A DNA stretch of 64,000 nucleotides from CAZMPJ01 sp964568455 (GTDB lineage Bacteria > Margulisbacteria > WOR-1 > O2-12-FULL-45-9), in NCBI GenBank assembly GCA_964568455.1, contig CAZMPJ010000006.1, positions 20,671 to 84,670 on the forward strand, given 5' to 3'. Shown here piece after piece: positions 1 to 7,686 of the stretch (its first letter is position 1; each line of letters starts with the position of its first letter). The notes under the pieces were generated by a model, which saw only the letters and a program-made list of their open reading frames with translations, ran no database searches and was not told where the DNA came from. A program made the translations under genes and the position numbers.

Positions 1-2
1 AA

Positions 3-59
3 TTGCCTGATAACCACGATCCACTTTATATTATTCCCATCGGTTATCACAAAGTATGA
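3..59 (+). CDS. 3' end of an upstream CDS, possibly SagB/ThcOx-type nitroreductase
   Basis: A reading frame is open from the window edge to a TGA at 57-59 and ends in PDNHDPLYIIPIGYHKV. Endings of the type LPxxHxPLYIIPxGxP are common in SagB/ThcOx-like nitroreductases, so that is my best guess, but it rests on about 18 residues. The stop overlaps the ATG of the next gene (GTATGA), which suggests translational coupling and one operon with the LCP protein. Confidence 0.35.
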   Translation: MPDNHDPLYIIPIGYHKV

Positions 60-943
60 AAAAAAAGCTTCATATTGATTTTTCCAGAGTATTAGCTGTC
101 TTACTAGTTTTTATAGCTATTATCTATTTTAATTTAAACTTATTCTCTCCAAAGCGCGTTCCTTTCTTTTTAAGAATTGGCATTATCCGACAACCTATAA
201 ATGTCTTGCTGCTGGGAACCGACATGAACTTTAGTGCTGAAACCGGAGAACCCATGCCCGAGCTACCTGCCCGAGCTGATAGCATTGTGGTTGCCCACTT
301 TGATCCTTTGAACTCACAAATTAATTTACTCGCCATTCCCCGCGATACTTATGTAGATATTCCAACTCGAGGTCAAACCAAAATAAACGCTGCCCCGGTT
401 TACGGCGGAATCCCTTTACTTAAACAAACCGTAGAAAAGTTAACTCATCAAAAAATTGATTATTATATAAAAACCCAGCCAACAATTATTCCTAAACTGG
501 TAAATGCGGTAGGCGGAATAACCATATATGTAGATAAAGACATGCAATACACGGATTCGGCTCAAGGATTAAATATAGATCTAAAACAAGGTTGGCAAAA
601 GTTAAATGGTGATAAAGCCCATCAATATATTCGCTTTAGAAAGGATATTCAAGGCGATATTGGCCGGGTTAGCCGGCAGCAAACTTTTTTTAAAGCTTTA
701 ACAAAAGCATTGATGAAACCAACTAATATAGTGCGAGCTCCCTTTGTTATAAAAACGGTGCTAGACGAAGTAGAAACCAATATTCCACTGGCAAAATCGA
801 TTAGAATGGCAAACTTTAGCCGCATGGCAAAAATTAATTCAGCTACTGCATCGGGAGAAGTTGCTTATATAAAAGAGGCTGGTTCAGTATGGCTGTTAGA
901 TTATCCAGTAATGGAAAGACAAATCAAATTTCTATTCGAATAA
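56..943 (+). CDS. LytR-CpsA-Psr (LCP) family cell-wall ligase
   Basis: LCP proteins transfer lipid-linked polymers onto peptidoglycan at the outer face of the inner membrane. The 295-residue protein has a short cytoplasmic N-terminus, one membrane anchor at about residues 10-30, then the LCP domain. The family arginine/aspartate signatures are present: DSIVVAHFDP, IPRDTYVDIP near residue 95, KINAAPVYGG, and RFRKDIQGDIGRVSRQQ near residues 192-208. Its ATG overlaps the stop of the preceding frame. The 3' end overlaps the opposing adenine-deaminase-like gene by 12 bases. Family assignment is firm; the polymer transferred is unknown. Confidence 0.9.
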   Translation: MKKKLHIDFSRVLAVLLVFIAIIYFNLNLFSPKRVPFFLRIGIIRQPINVLLLGTDMNFSAETGEPMPELPARADSIVVAHFDPLNSQINLLAIPRDTYVDIPTRGQTKINAAPVYGGIPLLKQTVEKLTHQKIDYYIKTQPTIIPKLVNAVGGITIYVDKDMQYTDSAQGLNIDLKQGWQKLNGDKAHQYIRFRKDIQGDIGRVSRQQTFFKALTKALMKPTNIVRAPFVIKTVLDEVETNIPLAKSIRMANFSRMAKINSATASGEVAYIKEAGSVWLLDYPVMERQIKFLFE

Positions 944-2365
944 GTTAATATTTTTTTTCTTTTCAACGTCAAACAAACCTTTAATCGTTAAACGCAATTC
1001 TGGCAGAGTGGTTAAAGTAATAAACGAAAGCAGGTTAGTTGCGTTTTCTAAGGATGAGCCTAATTCTTCAATCATTTTATTTACTTTGTCTAACTGTTTA
1101 TTAACGGTTAATAAATTTTGGTCAGACATCAGCCCAGCCAGTGGCAGCGGCAATTCAGCTAAAACCAAGCCGCCTCTTATCACCACAATCCCGCCTTTAA
1201 GTTCTGCCACCCTTCGCACCGCAGACAAAATATCTTCGTCTTCAACTCCTACTGAAATAATATTGTGAGTATTATGAGCAACAGAAGTAGCAATAGCACC
1301 TTTTTTTAAACCAAAGCCTTTAACTAAACCTAAGCCCACCTGTTTTTTAGCTTTATGCCTTTCAACTACCACCAATTTTAAGACATCGCCATCGGGATCA
1401 GAAACTATTTTTCCGTCCTTTTTCTTTACTGCCGCAGTAATAGCATTGGTTACTATTTTTCCTGGGACAACCTCAATGGTTTTAGCATAATCCGCTTTAG
1501 CTTCTATTTCAAAATTTTCAACTTCCAGCGGAGCTATTTTAATAGTTTCGCGGATGCCGGCTTTTTTCTTAAATTTTGCCTCAAACAGAGCGTGGCCTTT
1601 ACTGGCAACTTGTTTACCATGTTTAAAAACCATATCTACTTTAAAATCTTCCAGATCAGAAAGAACATTAATATCGGCAAAATAGCCCGGAGCCACTGCC
1701 CCAATATTTTTCAAATCATAAAAACGGGCAGTATTAATAGTAGCCATTTGGATTGCCACCATGGAAGAAAGTTTTAAGGCCACCGCTTGCTGAATAAGAC
1801 TATTCATATGCCCTTCAGCTAACTGGGTAGGAGAAAGGTTGTCTGTACAAAAAGAAAAACAATGTCCGTTTGATTTATTAACTAAAGGTACTAATTTTTC
1901 CAAAGCATGCAAAGTAGCTCCTTCGCAAATAAGAATACGCTCTTTATTTTTTAATCTTTGCTCTGCTTCTTCTGCTGAAACTGGCTCATGGCTCTGGTTA
2001 GATTCAACAAAATAAATATCTAAGGGAAGATTTTTACTGGCTGCAGCTAAATATTTTACACCGCTGGTTTTAATAATAGCGGCAATGTCATGCGGATCAC
2101 TGATTAAAGTTGTCGTACCGTGAGGAATCACCGCCCGAGCCAGCTCGCCTACCGAAAGCATAGTGCTTTCAATATGTAAGAGCGCGTCAATAAAACCCGG
2201 AGCAATGTAACGGCCATTTAAGTCAACCTCTTTTTCTGCCTCACACTCGCCAAGAAAACAAACTTTATCTTTTTTAATGGCCACATCAATTGGATAAACC
2301 TCGCCCTTTAATACGTCTACCAATTGGCCATTCGTCAATAAAATGTCGGCTTTTTCTTTAGGCAT
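932..2365 (-). CDS. Adenine deaminase-like protein, internally shortened and missing metal ligands
   Basis: The 477-residue protein matches adenine deaminase (Ade) end to end: N-terminal GRYIAPGFIDA strand, PHGTTTLISDPHDIA, EGA...L..LVPLV, FCTDN...EGHMN and the C-terminal domain with HNTHNIISVG and LPLPLAGLMS. Family members are usually near 570-600 residues. Here about 110 residues are missing after YFVESNQ, the part that normally holds the GEMM and DGHxPGL motifs, and the HxH metal motif reads LLHIES instead of HVHIES. The aspartate of FCTD remains. The frame stays open, so this looks like an evolved deletion, not a sequencing break. Loss of ligands argues against ordinary adenine deamination. 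It has its own promoter and converges on the LCP gene. Confidence 0.8.
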   Translation of the reverse strand: MPKEKADILLTNGQLVDVLKGEVYPIDVAIKKDKVCFLGECEAEKEVDLNGRYIAPGFIDALLHIESTMLSVGELARAVIPHGTTTLISDPHDIAAIIKTSGVKYLAAASKNLPLDIYFVESNQSHEPVSAEEAEQRLKNKERILICEGATLHALEKLVPLVNKSNGHCFSFCTDNLSPTQLAEGHMNSLIQQAVALKLSSMVAIQMATINTARFYDLKNIGAVAPGYFADINVLSDLEDFKVDMVFKHGKQVASKGHALFEAKFKKKAGIRETIKIAPLEVENFEIEAKADYAKTIEVVPGKIVTNAITAAVKKKDGKIVSDPDGDVLKLVVVERHKAKKQVGLGLVKGFGLKKGAIATSVAHNTHNIISVGVEDEDILSAVRRVAELKGGIVVIRGGLVLAELPLPLAGLMSDQNLLTVNKQLDKVNKMIEELGSSLENATNLLSFITLTTLPELRLTIKGLFDVEKKKNINLFE

Positions 2366-2375
2366 AGCAATCCGC

Positions 2376-2403
2376 AGTCTAGCAAAACCAATACTTTTGT
2401 CAA
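2376..2403 (-). promoter_or_regulatory. Sigma70-type promoter of the adenine-deaminase-like gene
   Basis: On the minus strand TTGACA (2398-2403) is followed after 16 bases by TAGACT (2376-2381). The ATG follows the -10 box by only 10 bases, so the transcript would have a leader of a few bases and no Shine-Dalgarno sequence. The site lies in a 65-bp divergent intergenic region shared with the gene at 2431. Confidence 0.6.
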
Positions 2404-2415
2404 GCTGTTTAATGG

Positions 2416-2421
2416 TATAAT
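2416..2421 (+). promoter_or_regulatory. -10 box of the small membrane protein / site-2 protease operon
   Basis: A perfect TATAAT sits 9 bases before the ATG at 2431. No Shine-Dalgarno sequence lies between them, which fits a near-leaderless mRNA. I see no good -35 at the standard distance. Confidence 0.5.
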
Positions 2422-2430
2422 AAATTTAAT

Positions 2431-2685
2431 ATGAAATATCACTACTTTGAAGCACTTGCTTCATTGCTGGTTGTGGGATCAGGACAGATTATCCAGGGTG
2501 AAACTAACAAAGGAATTTTAATTCTATTAACTTTTTATTTTCTCCTACCAGCTTTAATTTACGGAACCCTTTTAATTAATGGCGAAATATTTGTCATGGT
2601 TTTTGGTATCTGTGTTGTTTCTGCTATAATACTTTGGCTTTATTCTATTGGAGAAGCATTATTAAAAAATGAGAAAAACCTTTAA
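2431..2685 (+). CDS. Small two-to-three-helix membrane protein
   Basis: This 84-residue protein is mostly hydrophobic, with predicted membrane helices around residues 5-20, 28-48 and 52-74. The N-terminal GSGQIIQGETNKGILIL motif resembles the G.GQ...G...KGI pattern of small DUF/TM2-type membrane proteins. The family is not certain and the function is unknown. The last 17 bases overlap the start of the site-2 protease gene, so the two are probably co-translated and may work in the same membrane. Confidence 0.7.
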   Translation: MKYHYFEALASLLVVGSGQIIQGETNKGILILLTFYFLLPALIYGTLLINGEIFVMVFGICVVSAIILWLYSIGEALLKNEKNL

Positions 2686-3793
2686 ATTAACCACTATCTT
2701 TAATATCCCGATTGAAATCAATTTAAGCTGGTTTATTATTGTGGGACTGGTAACTTTTACCCTGGCCCGCGGATACTTTCCCTATACTAATCCTCATTTA
2801 AGCTATGGTATGTATTGGTTTATGGCCTTAATCGCCGCTCTGCTCTTATTTGCCTCACTCCTGGCACATGAACTTTCACATTCCTTGGTAGCTCGGCACT
2901 ATAAAATACCAATTCGCTCGATTACTCTTTTTGTGTTTGGTGGTGTAGCTCAAATGGAAAAAGAACCTGCTTCGCCTGGAGTTGAATTTAAAATGGCCAT
3001 TGCCGGACCTATCATGAGTTTTTTTCTAGCTTTTATTTTTTATTCTTTAAGTAGTGTATTGTCTAACTTAAACATGTCAGGAGAATTAATTTCAATCACC
3101 TCTTATCTCTATATTATCAATCTAGTAGTAGGAATTTTTAATCTGATCCCTGGTTTTCCGCTGGATGGTGGAAGGGTTTTACGAGCAGCTTTATGGAGCT
3201 TTTTTAAAGACATCAGAAAAGCTACAGCCATTGCCACTACTTTTGGAAAAATCTTTGCTTTTACTCTTATGGCCTTAGGTTTCCTAAGCCTATTTACCGG
3301 CGCTTTAATTTCTGGCATCTGGCTGATCTTTATTGGACTCTTTTTGCAAGAATCAGCTGACTTAAGTTATCGTCAATTGGTGATGAAAAAAATGCTTAGT
3401 GGAACCAAAGTAGAACAAATCATGACCAAAAACATCATCACTATTCCCGGCAATTTAACTTTGGACCATTTAGTTAATGAATATTTTTTCCGCTTTCGCC
3501 ATTCAATCTTTCCTATCATAGAACATGATGCTGTAGCCGGAATTATCACCTTTCATAGTATAAAAGAAGTTCAAAGAGATAAATGGAAAGAAACTAAAGC
3601 AGAAGATATCATGATTCCTTTAACTAAAAAATTTACAGTGGATAAGGATATAGATATTACTCATGCTTTAGCTAAATTAGCTAACAATAGCATCGGCCGT
3701 TTGTTGGTAATTGAAAAAGATAAATTGATTGGTCTCGTATCTCAACGAGACATAATGCGTTTGTTTGAATTTAAATCAGAAATTGATAGTTAA
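2669..3793 (+). CDS. Site-2 protease family (M50) zinc metalloprotease with CBS pair
   Basis: Intramembrane metalloprotease of 374 residues. The zinc motif HELSH is at residues 67-71 within a membrane helix, and the second-site motif is FNLIPGFPLDGGR, whose Asp completes the site. Five or six membrane helices occupy the first 230 residues, and two CBS domains follow (from about residue 245 to the end), typical of the S2P subgroup thought to sense adenine nucleotides. The gene overlaps the small membrane protein upstream. Its TAA stop lies within the left end of a palindromic repeat element. Substrate unknown. Confidence 0.92.
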   Translation: MRKTFKLTTIFNIPIEINLSWFIIVGLVTFTLARGYFPYTNPHLSYGMYWFMALIAALLLFASLLAHELSHSLVARHYKIPIRSITLFVFGGVAQMEKEPASPGVEFKMAIAGPIMSFFLAFIFYSLSSVLSNLNMSGELISITSYLYIINLVVGIFNLIPGFPLDGGRVLRAALWSFFKDIRKATAIATTFGKIFAFTLMALGFLSLFTGALISGIWLIFIGLFLQESADLSYRQLVMKKMLSGTKVEQIMTKNIITIPGNLTLDHLVNEYFFRFRHSIFPIIEHDAVAGIITFHSIKEVQRDKWKETKAEDIMIPLTKKFTVDKDIDITHALAKLANNSIGRLLVIEKDKLIGLVSQRDIMRLFEFKSEIDS

Positions 3794-4024
3794 TCCTCAC
3801 CCTAGGTTTCTTATAAACTTGTTTACTTTAGTGGATAAATATCCCTCTCCATTATAAATGGAGAGGGAAAGGCTTTTCTTAATCGTTTGGTATCTTCTGA
3901 AATTTTTTCCCTTATTATTCACAATACCATTATATTATCAGAAACCTAACCCTTCTCCATCATAGATGGAGAAGGGATTTGATCTATAAGCAAAGAAATA
4001 TTTTACAAGCCGGGATGAGGATTA
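3791..4024. repeat. MITE-like palindromic repeat element, copy 1
   Basis: The whole intergenic stretch between two convergent genes is a nested inverted repeat. Its ends are ATCCTCACCC on the left and GGGATGAGGAT on the right. Inside are a perfect 12-bp hairpin TCCCTCTCCATT/AATGGAGAGGGA (3842-3868) and an 11-bp hairpin CCCTTCTCCAT/ATGGAGAAGGG (3950-3976), plus TAGGTTTCT (3803-3811) paired with AGAAACCTA (3940-3948). A second copy with the same order of hairpins is at 41089-41217. No coding capacity is seen. The stop codons of both flanking genes fall in the element's tips. Confidence 0.8.
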
Positions 4025-5413
4025 ACTTTCTCCTAGCGTAGCCTTTTCTTTTGCAGCTTTTTCAATAGCTCTAGCCACAATATCAGGTAATTGAGGCTGC
4101 CCAATTTCTTCAGAGTCATAAGTAACTCTTAAGATTGGTTTATCAACTCTATCACCCAACAAACGATCTAAATCAATCGGCGTGCCGGAAACAACATAAT
4201 CACAAGGAACAGCATTAATCGTAGCAGCTAAGTCAGCCAGTTGTTCTTCAAAATAACCCATGGCTGGTAAAATACCTGCTTCATTTAAATGTGGGTAAGC
4301 TCCAAAAACATCCAGGAAACTACCTGATAAGTACGTAAGAGGACTAATAATATCTGCCCCATAATGCCTTGCAGCAACCGTACCCGCGCCATGAGCCCTG
4401 CCACCATGAGTAGCTGTTGGCCCATCTTCCACAACTAAAACTCTCTTGCCTCTTATTTTATCCCCAGCATCCATGTAAACATTAGAATTAGTGTGAATTA
4501 CCGTAGCTTCTGGATTTCTATTGTGTATGTTTTCCTCAACAATATTTAAATCAGCACGAGAGGCAGAATTGACTTTATTAACAATTATTACATGCGCCAT
4601 GGTTAAGTTGGTCAAACCAGGATAATAAGTAAGTTCATGCCCAGGACGCAGCGGATCAACTACTGTAATATGAAGGTCTGGCCGATAAAAAGGCGTATCA
4701 TTATTTCCGCCATCCCATAACACTACTTGGGCTTCAGCTTCCGCTTGTTCTAAAATAGCCCCATAATCAACTCCAGCATAAACTACCATGCCTCTACTTG
4801 TATAAGGCTCATATTCTTCCATTTCCTCGATAGTACAGGCTGCAGCAAGCATATCTTCATAAGTAGCAAAGCGCTGAACTGCTTGCTTTACCAAATCACC
4901 ATAAGGCATTGGATGGCGAATTGCTACAGTTGAAATTTGTTTTCCTATTAAATCTTCAGCCAACATTCTTGAGGTCTGGCTCTTACCGCAACCAGTCCTG
5001 ACAGCACAAACCGCAATAACTGGTTTTTTGGAAGTAATCATGGTTTCTTCTGCCCCAGGTAAAATAAAATGTGCTCCAGCAGCATTAACCCTGGCCATCA
5101 TTTCCATTACATGCTGATAAGTAACGTCGCTGTATGAAAAAACCGCATCAGTAATACCTTCGCTCTTAATAACTTCAGCTAATTGGGATTCAGGAATAAT
5201 TGGAATGCCGTGTGGATATTGAGGTCCAGCCAATTCTCGAGGATAAACTCGGTCGTCAATTCTTGGGATTTGAGCCGCTGTAAAAGCTACTACTTGAGTT
5301 CTTTTTCCTCGCCCATGATCTCGATACATAGTATGGAAATTATGAAAGTCTCGTCCTGCAGCCCCAATGATAACAACCCTATTTGGAGCGCTTGTTTTAA
5401 CAAATTGTGACAT
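4022..5413 (-). CDS. Cyclic 2,3-diphosphoglycerate synthetase family GTPase-like protein
   Basis: The 463-residue protein matches the cyclic-2,3-DPG synthetase family known from thermophilic methanogens and also widespread in bacteria, where its product is not established. An N-terminal Rossmann-like part (VVIIGAAGRDFHNF) precedes a P-loop domain with VRTGCGKSQTSR near residue 140, followed by WDGGNNDTPFYRPD and IIVNKVN. I chose the ATG at 5411-5413 because GGTGGAGG lies just upstream; an in-frame ATG ten codons earlier would destroy that spacing. The gene is divergent from the DJ-1 gene and has no obvious partner. Confidence 0.85.
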   Translation of the reverse strand: MSQFVKTSAPNRVVIIGAAGRDFHNFHTMYRDHGRGKRTQVVAFTAAQIPRIDDRVYPRELAGPQYPHGIPIIPESQLAEVIKSEGITDAVFSYSDVTYQHVMEMMARVNAAGAHFILPGAEETMITSKKPVIAVCAVRTGCGKSQTSRMLAEDLIGKQISTVAIRHPMPYGDLVKQAVQRFATYEDMLAAACTIEEMEEYEPYTSRGMVVYAGVDYGAILEQAEAEAQVVLWDGGNNDTPFYRPDLHITVVDPLRPGHELTYYPGLTNLTMAHVIIVNKVNSASRADLNIVEENIHNRNPEATVIHTNSNVYMDAGDKIRGKRVLVVEDGPTATHGGRAHGAGTVAARHYGADIISPLTYLSGSFLDVFGAYPHLNEAGILPAMGYFEEQLADLAATINAVPCDYVVSGTPIDLDRLLGDRVDKPILRVTYDSEEIGQPQLPDIVARAIEKAAKEKATLGES

Positions 5414-5446
5414 TATAATTCCTCCACCTTTTCTTCGGTACATTTT

Positions 5447-5476
5447 TTGATAAATTTCACTGAATTTTGCTATAAT
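5447..5476 (+). promoter_or_regulatory. Extended -10 promoter of the DJ-1/PolX operon
   Basis: TTGATA (5447-5452) is followed after 18 bases by TATAAT (5471-5476), preceded by TGC (extended -10). The ATG at 5484 is 7 bases after the -10 box, which would place the transcription start at or next to the start codon. No Shine-Dalgarno sequence is present, so the mRNA is predicted leaderless. Confidence 0.65.
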
Positions 5477-5483
5477 TTAGATT

Positions 5484-5987
5484 ATGAAGAATGTAGTTCT
5501 AATAATTGCTTTCAACAGCTTCCGCGATGAAGAATACGCTGACCCGAAAATAGTTTTTGAACAAGCTGGAGTAAAGGTTACCACTGCCTCAACTCAATTA
5601 GGAACTGCGACTGGCAAACTTGGATTAAAAACTAAAGTTGATATTACTATTGATCAACTAAACATTTCCGAATATGATGCAGTTCTTTTTGTCGGCGGTT
5701 CTGGCTCTTACGATTTATACGAAAATAAAACTTGTCATAAGATCGCAAAAGACACTGCTGCTCAAGGAAAAGTACTAGGCGCGATTTGCGCTGCGCCAGG
5801 AATTTTAGCTCATGCTGGAGTTTTGAAAGGCAAAAAAGCCACTATGTTTGATGATACTGGCGTTTTAGCCAAATTCGGCGCCACTTACACTGGTAATAGC
5901 GTTGAAGTTGACGGGAAAATCGTAACCGCAACCGGGCCAGATACGGCTAAAGATTGGGCAGAGGCTATATTAAATGAACAACTTTGA
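5484..5987 (+). CDS. DJ-1/PfpI family protein
   Basis: A 167-residue single-domain protein of the DJ-1/ThiJ/PfpI class I glutamine-amidotransferase-like fold. The nucleophile elbow is GAICAAPG with Cys102, and the partner glutamate is in RDEEY near residues 15-18. GGSGSYDLY matches the conserved GG turn before the elbow. Such proteins act as deglycases, chaperones or stress proteins; the substrate cannot be read from sequence. The last 14 bases overlap the PolX gene, so the two are translated together. Confidence 0.9.
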   Translation: MKNVVLIIAFNSFRDEEYADPKIVFEQAGVKVTTASTQLGTATGKLGLKTKVDITIDQLNISEYDAVLFVGGSGSYDLYENKTCHKIAKDTAAQGKVLGAICAAPGILAHAGVLKGKKATMFDDTGVLAKFGATYTGNSVEVDGKIVTATGPDTAKDWAEAILNEQL

Positions 5988-7686
5988 CTACGCCAAAATC
6001 CTCTACGAAATAGCTGAATTTCTAGAGCTAAAACAAGACAACCCTTTTAAAATCCGCGCTTATAGGAAAGCTAGCCAAAATATTGAGTCTCTTTCCGAAA
6101 ATTTAGAGGATATTTACAAAGCTAATGGAATCAAAGGCTTAGAAGCAATTTCTGGTATTGGCACCCATATCGCCTTAAAAATAGAAGAACAGATCAAAAC
6201 AGGTAAAATCAAAGCCCATGAACAATTATTAAAGGAATTTCCTAAGGATTTCTTAGAAGTTGCTAATGTGCCTGGAATGGGACCTAAAACTGCTCTACTT
6301 GTTTATAAAAAATTAAAAATTGATTCTGTGGCCAAATTAGAAAAAGCTGCCAAAGCCGGCCAACTGCGCGACATTGAAGGTATGGGGGCTAAAAAAGAGA
6401 AAAACATCCTAAGAGGCATTGAGCTTAAAAAGAAAATGCACGGACGGTTCTTAATTGACAAAGCCACTGCTCACGCAGAATTAATCGTTGAAGAGCTTTC
6501 AAAACTAAAAGAGGTTAAAAAGATTTTACCCTGTGGGAGTTTAAGGCGTGGACAAGAAACTATTGGCGACATTGATATTTTAGTAGTCTCATCTAAGCCC
6601 GAGAAAATAATGGATGCTTTTACTAAATTAGATCTAGTAAAAAATATTTTGGCTAAAGGCGAAACTAAATCATCAGTCATCATGCAGAATAATATGCAGG
6701 CAGACTTGCGAGTGGTCGAAGAAAAAAGCTTTGGCGCTGCAGCTCATTACTTTACCGGTTCAAAAGGACACAATATTCATTTAAGACAATTAGCCCTAAA
6801 AAAAGGCTTAAAAGTCTCTGAATATGGCATTTTCAAGGGCAACAAGCAAATTGGCGGCAGGACTGAAGAAGAAATGTTTAAAGAATTTGGCTTACAATAT
6901 ATACCGCCGGAACTACGCGAAATGCGCGGCGAGTTTGAACAAAAAATTCCCAAACTAGTTGAGTTAAACGATATTAAAGGCGATCTTCACCTGCACACAA
7001 CAGCCTCTGATGGTGAAAATAGCATTAAAGAAATGGCGTTGGCTGCTAAAGAAAAAGGTTATGAATATATTTTAATTACTGATCACACCAAATCAACCAC
7101 AATAGCTCATGGATTAACTGAAAAACAAATGTGGCAGCATTTGAAGGATATCAGAAAAGTTAATAAGGAAATTAAGGGGATCGAGATACTAGCTGGGGCT
7201 GAAGTTGATATTTTACCAAACGGAGAACTGGATTATTCTGATAAACTACTTAAAGAATTAGATCTGGTTATAATTGCCGTTCATTCTAATTTTAAAATGC
7301 CCAAAGACAAGATGACCAGGCGTCTTACATACGCCTTACGTAAGCCTTACGTAAGCATATTAGCCCACCCTTCCGGCCGCTTAATCGGTCAGCGCGAAGC
7401 TTATCAGGTTGACACGGAAGAGGTCTTGCGTGTTGCCAAGGAAAACAATGTTGCCATGGAAATCAATGCTCATCCACAAAGATTGGATTTAACTGATATT
7501 TATTGCAAAAAAGCCAAAGAATTAGGTGTAAAACTCGTCATTTCAACAGACGCTCACTCAATTGAAGACTTAGAATTGATGAAATATGGGGTTATTACAG
7601 CCAGACGGGGGTGGTTGGAAAAGAAGGATGTGTTGAATACTATGTCTTTATCAAAATTAAAGTTGTTCGCTAAAACGGCGAACTAG
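5974..7686 (+). CDS. polX: DNA polymerase/3'-5' exonuclease PolX
   Basis: Bacterial family X polymerase of 570 residues, involved in gap filling and base-excision repair. Domains in order: N-terminal helical 8-kDa-like domain with helix-hairpin-helix motifs (ISGIGTHIA, VPGMGPKTA), nucleotidyltransferase palm with CGSLRRGQETIGDIDIL (about residues 186-202, catalytic Asp pair), and C-terminal PHP domain beginning DLHLHTTASDGENS (about residue 337) with GAEVDI, HSN, AHPSGR and STDAH metal motifs. Length is normal for the family. The start overlaps the DJ-1 gene and the 3' end overlaps the opposing helical-repeat gene by 30 bases. Confidence 0.95.
   Translation: MNNFDYAKILYEIAEFLELKQDNPFKIRAYRKASQNIESLSENLEDIYKANGIKGLEAISGIGTHIALKIEEQIKTGKIKAHEQLLKEFPKDFLEVANVPGMGPKTALLVYKKLKIDSVAKLEKAAKAGQLRDIEGMGAKKEKNILRGIELKKKMHGRFLIDKATAHAELIVEELSKLKEVKKILPCGSLRRGQETIGDIDILVVSSKPEKIMDAFTKLDLVKNILAKGETKSSVIMQNNMQADLRVVEEKSFGAAAHYFTGSKGHNIHLRQLALKKGLKVSEYGIFKGNKQIGGRTEEEMFKEFGLQYIPPELREMRGEFEQKIPKLVELNDIKGDLHLHTTASDGENSIKEMALAAKEKGYEYILITDHTKSTTIAHGLTEKQMWQHLKDIRKVNKEIKGIEILAGAEVDILPNGELDYSDKLLKELDLVIIAVHSNFKMPKDKMTRRLTYALRKPYVSILAHPSGRLIGQREAYQVDTEEVLRVAKENNVAMEINAHPQRLDLTDIYCKKAKELGVKLVISTDAHSIEDLELMKYGVITARRGWLEKKDVLNTMSLSKLKLFAKTAN

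Noticed and set aside
3842..3976. Hairpins as intrinsic terminators of the two convergent genes
   Set aside because: Neither hairpin is followed directly by a T-tract on either strand, and the same structure recurs inside the rnf operon, which fits a repeat element better. A terminator role remains possible but is not shown.
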